Shown here in pieces: positions 1 through 7,307 of a DNA stretch of 12,377 nucleotides. The stretch is taken from positions 6,995 to 19,371 of the forward strand of contig QHZC01000110.1 in NCBI GenBank assembly GCA_003224515.1, written 5' to 3'. Under the pieces are notes generated by a model that had not been told where the DNA came from, did no database searches, and worked only from the letters and a program-made list of their open reading frames with translations. A program made the position numbers and the translations under genes. Origin of the DNA: Acidobacteriota bacterium. GTDB taxonomy: Bacteria; Acidobacteriota; Terriglobia; Acidiferrales; UBA7541. Within the stretch, counting starts at the first letter, position 1; every line of letters starts with the position of its first letter.

Positions 1-474
1 CAGGAGGTCGTTCATGTTCATGATCGCGGGAAGAAGGTCGCGCTCTTGAATGCTGGTCATCCAGCTGACCAGGAGGTGCTCGTCAGTTGTGGTGCGGGGG
101 AGAAGAGATTTGGCTTTCGCCAGCGCCGCCGAGTTGGGAATACCGCGCCGGGCTACGAAGGAAAGCAGAGCATGGCTCAGGGCCGAGTGCGGGTCCTTTT
201 CCGTGGCGTGACGGGCATTCACTTCCGCGTCGTCAAACATTGAGTTTTCGTATTTGTCCCACGCTAGTTCGATGAACTTGCGGGCCTCTCCGGACTGCGT
301 GGAAAGAGGAATGGCGCCAAAGAGGCGCTGCGCAACGGACACCACAGGCGGAGTCTTCCGGGCCGCGCGACTTGCGGTTTCCGCAACGTGAGAAGCGGGA
401 GCTTGTGCCAGAGCGCCGGTGGCAAAGAGCGAAGGTAAAATCAGAAGAAAATAGCGCGCCGTAAAACGTTTCAT
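1..474 (-). CDS. Exported TPR-like protein, N-terminal part (runs off left edge)
   Basis: The first 158 codons of a gene are open to the left edge of the window, so the C-terminus is missing. The ATG at 474-472 has a GGAG ribosome site at 488-485, ten bases upstream. Residues 1-23 form a typical signal peptide: basic MKRFTAR, a hydrophobic stretch FLLILPSLFATG, and an Ala-Leu-Ala cleavage site before Gln24. The mature part is helical; residues 63-110 (around AWDKYENSMFDDAEVNARHA and DPHSALSHALLSF) have the small/aromatic spacing of tetratricopeptide helices. The likely role is a periplasmic protein-protein interaction scaffold, but the partner is unknown. It is divergently oriented from the substrate-binding protein at 707. 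Signal peptide and reading frame are seen directly; TPR membership is inferred from pattern only. Confidence 0.72.
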   Translation of the reverse strand, partial: MKRFTARYFLLILPSLFATGALAQAPASHVAETASRAARKTPPVVSVAQRLFGAIPLSTQSGEARKFIELAWDKYENSMFDDAEVNARHATEKDPHSALSHALLSFVARRGIPNSAALAKAKSLLPRTTTDEHLLVSWMTSIQERDLLPAIMNMNDLL

Positions 475-706
475 GCGAAACAATCTCCGTATCGGAAGGG
501 CAGAATCAGCCCCGATTCATAACCTAGCGCGGAGTAGGTGCAGGGGGATACTGTCCTTTAGGACAGGTGTGCATGATGATAAAGAAGGGGTTAATCGATT
601 GACGACAAAAAGGGGAGGCGCACAGTTGGGCACAGGGCGAAAAACCGGTACTTGCTCCGCACAATGACGCTTGAACATACTGTGGGTAACCTGCCTGAAA
701 GTGAGC
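475..706. other. Divergent intergenic region
   Basis: This 232-base spacer separates the minus-strand exported protein from the plus-strand substrate-binding protein and should hold both promoters. It contains the dyad at 551-566 and a weak inverted repeat, GAATC/GATTC, at 503-518. A TTGACG hexamer at 599-604 resembles a -35 box, but no good -10 box lies 16-18 bases downstream, so no promoter is assigned. Confidence 0.5.
551..566. promoter_or_regulatory. Operator-like dyad CTGTCC-TTTA-GGACAG
   Basis: A perfect 6-base inverted repeat with a 4-base spacer lies between two divergent genes, 77 bases upstream of the minus-strand start and 141 bases upstream of the plus-strand start. It could be a repressor or activator site, or a small RNA hairpin. 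There is no T-run, so it is not a terminator. The sequence shows the symmetry; function is inferred. Confidence 0.3.
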
Positions 707-1201
707 ATGGGAGTTATGAAGCAGAACGCCCGCGGGAAATGGCTGCGAATCACGGCCCTCTTATCTATTGCTTCGATGCTCGGCGGTTTAACCGTTGCAG
801 CGATCAAGAATATGGCGGTGGTCGTTTCCATGGGGAGCAAGCTCTCGGATATCCCACTGGCCGACCTCGTCAAATTGTGCAAGGGCATCCAGAAAGTTTG
901 GCCAGACGGGAAGAATTTCGCTCTGGTAATCAAAAATCCCGAGTCTCCCGAGATGCGCGTGGCGGTGCAGAAACTTTTCGGCGACTCGAGCGGCGACCCC
1001 AAGGCAGCGATTGCGAAACTGAACGAGTCTCACGTGACGATCAAGATCGTGGGCAGCGACGAGGAGCTGCTGCGCGCGGTGGAAACCACGCCAGGTGCAG
1101 TGGGAATTCTGGACGTTTATTCCATCAACAGTTCGGTGAAAGTCCTCCGCGTGGATGGCAAGCTGCCCTTCGACGTGGGCTACGCTCTAAGAGGAAATTA
1201 G
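707..1201 (+). CDS. Small PstS-like (PBP-like) substrate-binding protein
   Basis: From the ATG at 707 this is a 164-residue protein. Residues 12-33 are hydrophobic, suggesting export, though no clear cleavage site is visible. Residues 37-149 follow the pattern of the phosphate-binding PstS-like fold: AVVVSMGSKLSDIPLADL, then a G-(4)-WPDG motif (60-68), an Arg-containing helix ending in LFG (84-92), and the closing 'GAVGILDVYSINSSVKVL' (130-147). That closing strand resembles the 'GYIDxxxxDxSVKVL' end of small PBP-like proteins. Typical PstS proteins are about 250-350 residues; this has only one lobe's worth, so it belongs with the short stand-alone PBP-like proteins and is unlikely to be a complete transporter component. 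No ABC permease or ATPase lies nearby. Starts at 671 (TTG) and 716 (ATG) are alternatives; no start has a strong ribosome site. Confidence 0.7.
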   Translation: MGVMKQNARGKWLRITALLSIASMLGGLTVAAIKNMAVVVSMGSKLSDIPLADLVKLCKGIQKVWPDGKNFALVIKNPESPEMRVAVQKLFGDSSGDPKAAIAKLNESHVTIKIVGSDEELLRAVETTPGAVGILDVYSINSSVKVLRVDGKLPFDVGYALRGN

Positions 1202-1829
1202 CGAGACTGCTGTAAGGGTCCCACTTTTCCTTCGATCGCAGGAACCCGGCAGGAAGCCCCTGTTTCGATCGCCCAATCTGCCCATCGTCGCTAACCCAGC
1301 CAAGACTGGCCAGCTCTACCCCTTCTGATATCAGCCTCTTCAAGCATCCCTAGTCCCACTCTCTCGCTGCGGGCGAAACGTGGCATGGGCAAGATTTGAA
1401 ACTCCTACGCAGCCCGGATCAAGCAGCCGGAAAAGAAGCCAATCGAGCGGTAGGGAGAGAGAGGAAAAGCTGGCGGACCAGCTGGCGGTGAAACGTATGG
1501 GAATGTGGGATCACAATAGAAGGAGTTCGGAAACCCCTGTACCTAGGTACAGGTTTTCCACAGCCGGTACAGGGAAAACGAGGCGAAAACTTTGGCGAAA
1601 GTCGTATTAGAACTAACATATTTGTTTTGTATTGCTTAGGATATTTTAGTCTGGAAAGTAGCGGTACTAGGAGACTGGTTTGGGCCCCAAAATGTATCTT
1701 CTGTACCATCGCCTTCTGGACCGGGAAGGTGTCAAATGGGACAGGTACGAGGGATTCGATTAGAACTTCTGGACAGGGTCGCACATCTAAGGAACTGGCT
1801 AAAGAACCGAAGAAACGAAACAGAGACTA
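1202..1829. other. 628-base gene-poor region with repeats
   Basis: No ORF on either strand resembles a known protein. The left part has two copies of TTCGATCGC (1231-1239, 1264-1272). The middle holds an 18-base perfect palindrome (1536-1553) and a second GGTACAGG copy (1566-1573). About 1600-1660 is clearly AT-richer than the rest. Related words (CTGTACC near 1700, GACAGGTAC near 1741) recur on the right. It may be a decayed mobile or repeat element or a long regulatory region; no transposase remnant could be recognised. Confidence 0.45.
1536..1553. repeat. 18-base perfect palindrome CCTGTACCTAGGTACAGG
   Basis: The sequence equals its own reverse complement over 18 bases and is flanked by AAA on the left and TTTT on the right, so symmetry nearly continues with a small bulge. 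Its right half, GGTACAGG, is repeated directly at 1566-1573, twenty bases downstream. It could be a dimeric protein-binding site or a transposon end; no function can be assigned from sequence alone. Confidence 0.6.
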
Positions 1830-2168
1830 GTGGCCAGCGTTAAATCGAGTAGAGATCGGGAACAAAAGATTAAGACCGAGGATAAGACCCGGAAGTGGAT
1901 GTGGATGTTCCTAGCAGCGTTGGTATCGCTGCAAATGTATTTTGTGTGGGAACTGCTGGCGGTGTTCGTACTGTTTGCCGTAGGATTTGCAGCCATCGCT
2001 TTTCTGATCGGAAGCTTGTACTTGCTGCATCGCGGTTGGGCATTGGCCGTGGAGCGTATCGCAGACAGCCAACACCCGGTCATGGTGGCCACACGGCAAG
2101 GCATCTACGTGATCGAAGACATGGCGCGCAGACCATTTCGACGTCCGGGTTCTGCGCCGGCCCGCTGA
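1830..2168 (+). CDS. Small two-helix membrane protein of unknown function
   Basis: This 112-residue protein starts at GTG 1830; the upstream in-frame stop at 1800-1802 leaves no ATG, GTG or TTG further upstream. Residues 1-23 are highly charged (KSSRDREQKIKTEDKTRK). Residues 24-38 and 41-67 are hydrophobic, giving a tight membrane hairpin or one long helix, and the tail is basic (ARRPFRRPGSAPAR). The ribosome site is weak (purine-rich only). I do not recognise a named family, although small proteins of this layout are common in Acidobacteria. It stands alone on the plus strand, with the gene-poor region upstream and a strong terminator downstream. Confidence 0.6.
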   Translation: MASVKSSRDREQKIKTEDKTRKWMWMFLAALVSLQMYFVWELLAVFVLFAVGFAAIAFLIGSLYLLHRGWALAVERIADSQHPVMVATRQGIYVIEDMARRPFRRPGSAPAR

Positions 2169-2267
2169 TTGAATCGATGACCTTCTGGCCTTGGCCAGAG
2201 CACACCGAGAGCTTGTCACCCTGCCTCCTTCAGGACTGACAGAGTCTCCGCGGCAATAGGAACGAAG

Positions 2268-2305
2268 AAAAAGGCCAACGTCCTGAGAGAGCGGTTGGCC
2301 TTTTT
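2268..2305. terminator. Bidirectional rho-independent terminator
   Basis: AAAAAGGCCAAC (2268-2279) pairs perfectly with GTTGGCCTTTTT (2294-2305) around a 14-base loop. The T-run follows the stem on the plus strand and the A-run provides the same on the minus strand. It lies between the stop of the membrane-protein gene (2168) and the stop of the convergent PilZ/coiled-coil gene (2443), so it can end transcripts from both sides. Confidence 0.88.
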
Positions 2306-2442
2306 TCTTTTGCGGGCATAGGAGATTTCCTGCCGCAGCGCTTCCCTATGCTTGGGCTGCGCAAGGCGAATCAACCCGGCGCTTAAATTGCGGAGGATTG
2401 AACCGGTTTCGGGGACGTCTTGGCAGCGCCGGCCATTCTCTC

Positions 2443-3924
2443 TCAATGGGTCAGGGGATCGATGTCGGTATCAGGAGTAGTTTCCCCATTATCTTCAGTG
2501 CCCGAATCGCTTTCCGCTTCGAACAGAGTCTTCCCGTTGTCTTTGACGAGACCGTCCAGGGTGGATTTCGAGTGCTCATCCACGGCGCTGACGGCGGCCA
2601 CCAGGCAGGAGTACAAAAAAGCCTTCATTCCTTTGCGGAATTGCTCCGTGGACCGCTCAGAGGCACGGGCAACTTCGGTCTCCAATGCCTGGCGGCGGAC
2701 CTCACAAGCGGCGCGGCTCTCCGCGGCGAGCGAGGAAAGGGCGGACACCCCTCGCTCTTTGGTCTCGGAAAGGACGATATTCACATGCTGGTCGGTCTGC
2801 CTCTGGAAGGCCGCCAAGGCGGACTTCACCGCGCTCTGCACCAGCGCTTGCGCTTCCGCGGAGCGCGCATCGAGCTTCAAGAGTGCCTCCTCTGTCGCGG
2901 CCTGGGCATTCTCCAGCAGGAGTTGATAACGGCGGTCGGCGGAGCGGGCCGTCGCCGTCTGAGGCCCACTCTCGCGCGTCATTCGTTCCACCAATTCCCG
3001 CGACCTCGCCAGTTCGCGGCGCAACTCCGCCGCTTGTTTCTCCAGCCGCTCGGCCATCTCCTCGGCCTGGCCGCGGTGCTGTTACATTTGTTCTTTCGAG
3101 TGCTAGGTGATCTCGCCGGTGAATTCCTCCTTCGAAGAAAGTCGCATCGCCTCCACCCGTGTGGGGAAAAGTTCTTGAATCTCGCGCACGCTCGAGTTGC
3201 GTACGTCATCAATCGAGCTGAGCGCCTCGCGCACCGCTTCGTCCACTTGCTTCGCTACCGCCGCTTGCGCTGCTTTCTCTGCCGCTTGCTGCAGTTTCCC
3301 CTGCAACGCGGCGATGAGCCCGTCCGGCGTGAGGACGATCCGCTTCGGTTGGGGGGTCTCGGCCGCCCTCGGAGCCTGCGGCTTTGAAGCACCTGGTGAC
3401 GGATAGGGAAATGTGGCAACCTCGGCCAACTTGTGCTCGGCGCTCGGTGGCAGCTCGTGGAGGTTTAGCGGCATGGGCGGGGGATCTGGTGCAGGCGCAA
3501 CCGCTGTCGCGAATTGTGCTGTGGCAGTATCCGTTCCTCCCATCTTCATCCAGTCCTGGGGCGGCGTAACAATCCCCCAAACATTCCCGGGATTTTCCAA
3601 TTCAACGCCGACTTGCTGCAATTCCCGCGAGCTAGGAGATGTGTGGACCGAGCGTACTCTTGCGCGCACCGCCGGGGGCTTCGGCTCAAGTTCCAATCCC
3701 ACCACCTGCAACGTAACCCACGATCCAACGCCGTAATCGTGCCGTGAGGGATACCGGCACCCATGCAGATTCAGGCTAGTCGAGACCGTTCTTTCTACAA
3801 ATGGCTCGCCCAGGCGGTTCTGGCCGAAGACGATCAGCGGGACGGACCGCTCGATGCGCGTGCTGCGGCGCGCGTCTTCCCCAACGGAATTGCGAGGAGT
3901 ATCAATCAGAGACGATTGGCTCAC
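2443..3924 (-). pseudogene. PilZ-like domain plus coiled-coil protein, broken by two in-frame stops
   Basis: Translation starts at GTG 3924, with GGAG (3933-3930) five bases upstream. It runs 273 residues to TAG at 3105-3103, then a second stop, TAA at 3084-3082. The same frame continues without another stop to 2443, the last open part (from ATG 3057) being 204 residues. The N-terminus is PilZ-like: RRSTR (R19/R23), then LNLHGC (51-56), ending VWGIVTPPQDW (115-125). A proline-rich linker (about 140-190) follows, then a long Ala/Glu/Lys/Gln-rich coiled coil on both sides of the stops. The C-terminal end has a hydrophobic patch, FLYSCLVAAVSAVDEH. An intact product would bind a ligand or partner through PilZ and oligomerise through the coil. 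As it stands only the PilZ half and the start of the coil would be made. Confidence 0.75.
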
Positions 3925-4367
3925 GTCTGCTCCAGGTAGATACTGTTCCTGTGCCCATTAGCTCTACAAGACCTTCGTGAGGCAGAGACATCTTTTCCGC
4001 AGGGAGGCAGACTCGATTTGAGCATGAACCAGCACATTCGTGCGGGTCCGCCTCCCGCGAACCCCCACGCGGCAAATGGTAGCCGAAGCTTGCTCCGTTG
4101 TCGATATTTCCTTGGATGAGATTCTCCATCTCGAGGATGCTAAACCCCGGCGATCATCCTCCATCGCCAGCAGACGCATAATGCGCCGCGCCGAGAGTCG
4201 ACCGGGCGACCGCCGCGCACTGAGCGTATGATTGACCGAACATACCGCTCTGGTAGGGGTGCGCGCTGATTCTAGGTGCTCAAACCAAGCAAGTCGAGGA
4301 ACGCGGTGGGACACACAACCACCACATCGAGACGTCCGGTTTGGGCTTGGGTGCAGCCTAAAACCTC
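3925..4367. other. 443-base region without a recognisable gene
   Basis: This lies between the start of the PilZ/coiled-coil gene and the stop of the SDR, both on the minus strand. ORFs here (for example plus 4040-4231 and minus 3902-4129) have arginine-rich or low-complexity translations and no ribosome site, so I see no gene. Only the last bases, the GGAG at 3933-3930, have an assigned role as the ribosome site of the downstream gene. The promoter of that gene is presumably here but could not be pinned down. Confidence 0.5.
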
Positions 4368-5159
4368 TCAGTAAAACGCCGCCCCGCCGTCGACGTTGAT
4401 GGACTGGCCGGTCATCGCGCTGGACTGGTCCGAGCATAGGAACAGTGCGGCGCGCGCAATCTCCTCGGCCGTCTGTGCGCGGCCTTGTAACACACCATTC
4501 AGAAAGCCCGCCAATTGCTCGTCCTCGTTCAGCCCTATTTTCTTCGCGAGCACCGCACCCAGATCCTTGGACATTTGCGTTTCCGTCACCGGACCTGGGC
4601 AGATGGCGTTCACGCGTACACCCTTCGGCGCTGCTTCCGCGGCCGTGACGCGCGTCAATCCCAGCAGGCCCGCCTTTGCCGCGGCATAAGCGCAGCCCCA
4701 CGAATAGGCCGCCTTTGCCGAGAGGCTTGAGATGTTCAGGATCACGCCGGACTGCCGCGCGTACATTTCCGGCAGCGCTAGTTTCGACAACAGAAACGCG
4801 GCACGAAGATGAACGGCAATCACTTTGTCGAACTCCGCCAGCGGATAATCTTCCACCGGAACAACAGGGCCATAATGCCCGGCGTTGTTCACCAGGATGT
4901 CAGTGCTGCCGAATTTTTCTCGCGCCGCCGCCACGGCTTGCGCGCAAGCAGCCTCCTGCGATAAATCCGCGGTAGCGTACCCGGCCCGGCCCCCACCCTT
5001 GGAGATCTCCGCCGTGGTGGAATCGAGCTGCTCCTTGGTGCGCGCGGTAAGAAATACGGCGGCGCCTTCTTTCGCAAACAGATGGGCGATGCCTCGGCCA
5101 ATTCCCCTGCCCGAACCAGTGATGAGTGCAACCTGATCTTTGAGCAGCATAAGGCCCAT
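4368..5159 (-). CDS. Short-chain dehydrogenase/reductase (FabG-like SDR)
   Basis: This is a 263-residue classical SDR, normal in length and intact. It has the Rossmann nucleotide-binding motif TGSGRGIG (14-21), an acidic D65 for the adenine pocket, NNAG (91-94), catalytic Ser145, and Tyr158/Lys162 in YAAAK. The ending 'MTGQSINVDGG' is typical of FabG-like enzymes. It would catalyse NAD(P)H-dependent carbonyl/alcohol interconversion in the cytoplasm; the substrate cannot be told from sequence. ATG 5159 is chosen because the protein then begins a few residues before the first beta strand (KDQVALITG). ATG 5150 is also possible. An upstream TTG at 5231 would add 24 basic residues that do not fit the family. 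No strong ribosome site is visible. Confidence 0.9.
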   Translation of the reverse strand: MGLMLLKDQVALITGSGRGIGRGIAHLFAKEGAAVFLTARTKEQLDSTTAEISKGGGRAGYATADLSQEAACAQAVAAAREKFGSTDILVNNAGHYGPVVPVEDYPLAEFDKVIAVHLRAAFLLSKLALPEMYARQSGVILNISSLSAKAAYSWGCAYAAAKAGLLGLTRVTAAEAAPKGVRVNAICPGPVTETQMSKDLGAVLAKKIGLNEDEQLAGFLNGVLQGRAQTAEEIARAALFLCSDQSSAMTGQSINVDGGAAFY

Positions 5160-5423
5160 GAGAATAGATGGAAGGAAGCGCCGAGGCAAGCCATCGCGGT
5201 TCCCTGGCTTGTTCCGGAACGCGCTGGCCAAGAACTGTACCGCAGTTCAGGTGCAATTCCCCAAGCGCGAATCTAGTATGGCCTTACAGTTTTCTCTTAG
5301 GCCGTATTTCAGGTATTTTTTCATATGCCGTATTTTATGTGTTCGTTAAACTGGTTAAACCCACCTCGGCGTCTCGATCCCTGCTTAGCCCAGCAGCTGA
5401 ATTCAATATCGAGGTTAATGTGC
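5160..5423. promoter_or_regulatory. Divergent intergenic region with a candidate promoter for the propeller lipoprotein
   Basis: This 264-base spacer between divergent genes becomes AT-rich at 5280-5360. A possible sigma-70-type pair is TTCAGG (5308-5313), a 17-base spacer and TATTTT (5331-5336), matching consensus at only 3/6 and 4/6 positions. GCCGTATTT is repeated at 5301-5309 and 5327-5335, so the second copy overlaps the proposed -10 box. Both points are suggestive only. Confidence 0.3.
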
Positions 5424-7256
5424 ATGCGGCGAATCCCGTTCTTATGCTCAATCACAGTCCTTCTCGTTGCGCTCTCCTTCGCGGGATGTGGCGGCTACTC
5501 CAGCACCGGTAGCGTAAATGGGAACGGGCCCGTCGCCCCCTACATCGCGACACAGCCTGTCAATCAAACTGTGACCGCGGTGCAGACCGGCACCTTCAGC
5601 GTCGCCGCTACAGCAACCGCACCTATCACTTATCAGTGGCAGAAAAACGGCGCCGACATCACTGGCGCTACATCATCGGGCTATACGACTTCGGTCACCA
5701 CCACGGCCGACAGCGGCGAAATGTTTCGCGTTATCGTCAGCAATACTGCCGGAAATGTGACCAGCAATTCCGCCTTGCTCACGGTCAACCCCGGCACAAC
5801 CAGTTCAAGCGTAGACGTGATCACCTATCACTACGACAACGGCCGCTCCGGCCAGAACCTCAATGAAACAACGCTGACTCTCGCGAATGTGAATTCCACG
5901 CAGTTCGGGAAGAAGGGCGAATTCACCGTCGATGGTAAAGTCGATGCCCAGCCGCTGTATCTCTCGCAGGTCACGATCGGCGGGCAAAAGAAGAATGTTC
6001 TTTATGTCGCGACCGAACATGGCTCGGTCTACGCCTTTGACGCCGACTCCATCGGCGGAACGTCTACCACATTCCTGTGGAAGACCACTACGCTCGGCAG
6101 CGGCGAAACCACCAGCGATAGTCGCGGCTGCGGTCAGGTCTCACCGGAGATTGGCATCACCGCGACGCCGGTCATCGATCGCGCGCGCAATGCCATTTAC
6201 GTCGTGGCCATGTCGAAAAACGCCAACGGAAGTTACTTCCAGCGCTTGCACGCGCTGAACTTATCCACGGGCACAGAGCTTTTCGGCGGTCCAGAGACCA
6301 TCACGGCCACCTATCCCGGCACGGGCGACAATAGCTCCGGCGGGAACGTAGTCTTTGATCCGAAACAATACAAGGAGCGGCCTGGGCTTCTCGAGATCAA
6401 CGGAACGATTTACACGACGTGGTCTTCCCATTGCGACATTCGTCCCTACACCTCGTGGGTCATGGCTTTCAGCGCGGACACGCTCGCCGAAACCAGCGTC
6501 TTGAATCTGGTGCCAAACGGAAGTGAAGGCGGCATCTGGATGGCCGGCACGGCACCCGCCGCCGATGCGGCCGGCAATTTGTTCTTCATCATGGGCAACG
6601 GCGATTTCGACACTACCCTGAACGCCAGCGGTTTTCCCGCGAACGGCAATTGCGGCAACTGTTTCGTCAAGCTTTCCACTTCCGGAGGCCTCAAGCTCGT
6701 CGATTACTTCACGCCGCACAACACCGTTGCCGAATCGAACGCCGACCAGGATTTCGGTTCAGGCGGAGGAATCCTGCTCGTGGACGTCACGGATTCGAGC
6801 GGGAAGACACGCCATCTCTCGGTAGGGGCGGGCAAGGACGCGCTCATTTATGTGCTGGATCGCGATTCCATGGGCAAGTTCAACGCGAGCACGGATCAGA
6901 TCTATCAGGAGATTTCCGGCCAGTTGGGCGGCGCCGTCTTCTCCATGCCCGCCTTTTTCAATGGCACGGTTTACTACGGCGCGGTGGGCGACGCTCTGAA
7001 GGCATTTCCAGTAGCTGGTGCGAAACTCGCGAGCGCTTCTTCGTCCCAATCCACGCATCATTTCGGATATCCTGGGACGACGCCGAGTGTCTCTGCAAAC
7101 GGGACAACCAATGGAATCGTCTGGGCCATCGAGAATAGCGGGAGCTTTACAACTCCAATCAGGCCCCCGGTAACCGCGACCAGTTCAGCGGCAACAAGTT
7201 CATCACGCCGGTGGTCGCGAACGGAAGAGTCTATGTGGGCACAGAGACTAGCGTAG
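5424..7256 (+). CDS. Lipoprotein with Ig-like domain and PQQ-type beta-propeller, C-terminus frameshifted
   Basis: The start is ATG 5424, nine bases after GAGG (5411-5414); ATG 5418 is an alternative. The 610-residue product has a lipoprotein signal peptide with lipobox SFAGC (Cys22). An immunoglobulin-like domain follows at about 36-122 (TYQWQKNGADITGA, SGEMFRVIVSNTAGNVTSNSALLTV). The rest, from about 131, is a beta-propeller with repeated strands such as NVLYVATEHGSVYAFDAD, LHALNLSTGTEL and ALIYVLDRDSMG. It is probably anchored to a membrane and surface- or periplasm-exposed; no enzyme active site is visible. After 'NGIVWAIENSG' (about 7139) the frame turns to low-complexity residues and ends at 7256. 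The frame starting at GAG 7142 instead reads ELYNSNQAPGNRDQ and GRVYVGTETSVAVFGLL, stopping at 7279. That looks like the true C-terminus, so a small deletion probably shifted the frame. Confidence 0.85.
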   Translation: MRRIPFLCSITVLLVALSFAGCGGYSSTGSVNGNGPVAPYIATQPVNQTVTAVQTGTFSVAATATAPITYQWQKNGADITGATSSGYTTSVTTTADSGEMFRVIVSNTAGNVTSNSALLTVNPGTTSSSVDVITYHYDNGRSGQNLNETTLTLANVNSTQFGKKGEFTVDGKVDAQPLYLSQVTIGGQKKNVLYVATEHGSVYAFDADSIGGTSTTFLWKTTTLGSGETTSDSRGCGQVSPEIGITATPVIDRARNAIYVVAMSKNANGSYFQRLHALNLSTGTELFGGPETITATYPGTGDNSSGGNVVFDPKQYKERPGLLEINGTIYTTWSSHCDIRPYTSWVMAFSADTLAETSVLNLVPNGSEGGIWMAGTAPAADAAGNLFFIMGNGDFDTTLNASGFPANGNCGNCFVKLSTSGGLKLVDYFTPHNTVAESNADQDFGSGGGILLVDVTDSSGKTRHLSVGAGKDALIYVLDRDSMGKFNASTDQIYQEISGQLGGAVFSMPAFFNGTVYYGAVGDALKAFPVAGAKLASASSSQSTHHFGYPGTTPSVSANGTTNGIVWAIENSGSFTTPIRPPVTATSSAATSSSRRWSRTEESMWAQRLA

Positions 7257-7279
7257 CCGTCTTCGGCCTTCTTCTTTAG
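7142..7279 (+). pseudogene. Out-of-frame C-terminal end of the propeller lipoprotein
   Basis: Read from GAG 7142, these 45 codons before TAG 7277-7279 give propeller-like sequence (NKFITPVVANGRVYVGT, then SVAVFGLL), whereas the actual frame of the upstream gene gives Ser/Thr/Arg-rich residues. A closing strand of this kind belongs to the last blade. From memory of related proteins, a short segment with 'AVLHAYDATNL' normally precedes ELYNS and is absent here, which would explain the shift; that part is inference. Confidence 0.65.
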
Positions 7280-7307
7280 ACGTTGTCTGCGCGTGCCGCT
7301 AGGGGAA

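Noticed and set aside
1554..1562. TTTTCCACA resembles a DnaA box
   Set aside because: It is a single copy with no cluster, no dnaA/dnaN nearby and no origin-like AT-rich unwinding block next to it.
1419..1784. Minus-strand ORF of 121 codons in the gene-poor region
   Set aside because: Composition is Pro/Ser/Arg/Thr-rich with no domain pattern and no ribosome site.
2184..2199. TCTGGCC-TT-GGCCAGA dyad as a terminator
   Set aside because: The loop would be only two bases and no T-run follows; the clear terminator is at 2268-2305.
3082..3105. Programmed stop read-through or amber recoding
   Set aside because: Two different stops (TAG and TAA) within eight codons, with no recoding structure seen and normal use of all stops in neighbours, fit nonsense mutation better.
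2398..3387. Plus-strand ORF of 329 codons
   Set aside because: It is antisense to the PilZ/coiled-coil gene, Arg/Leu/His-rich, and exists because of the high-GC codon pattern of the opposite strand.
3964..4701. Long minus-strand ORF of 245 codons
   Set aside because: It overlaps the SDR in another frame, is Arg/Gly-rich and has no family pattern; it is a shadow of the real gene.
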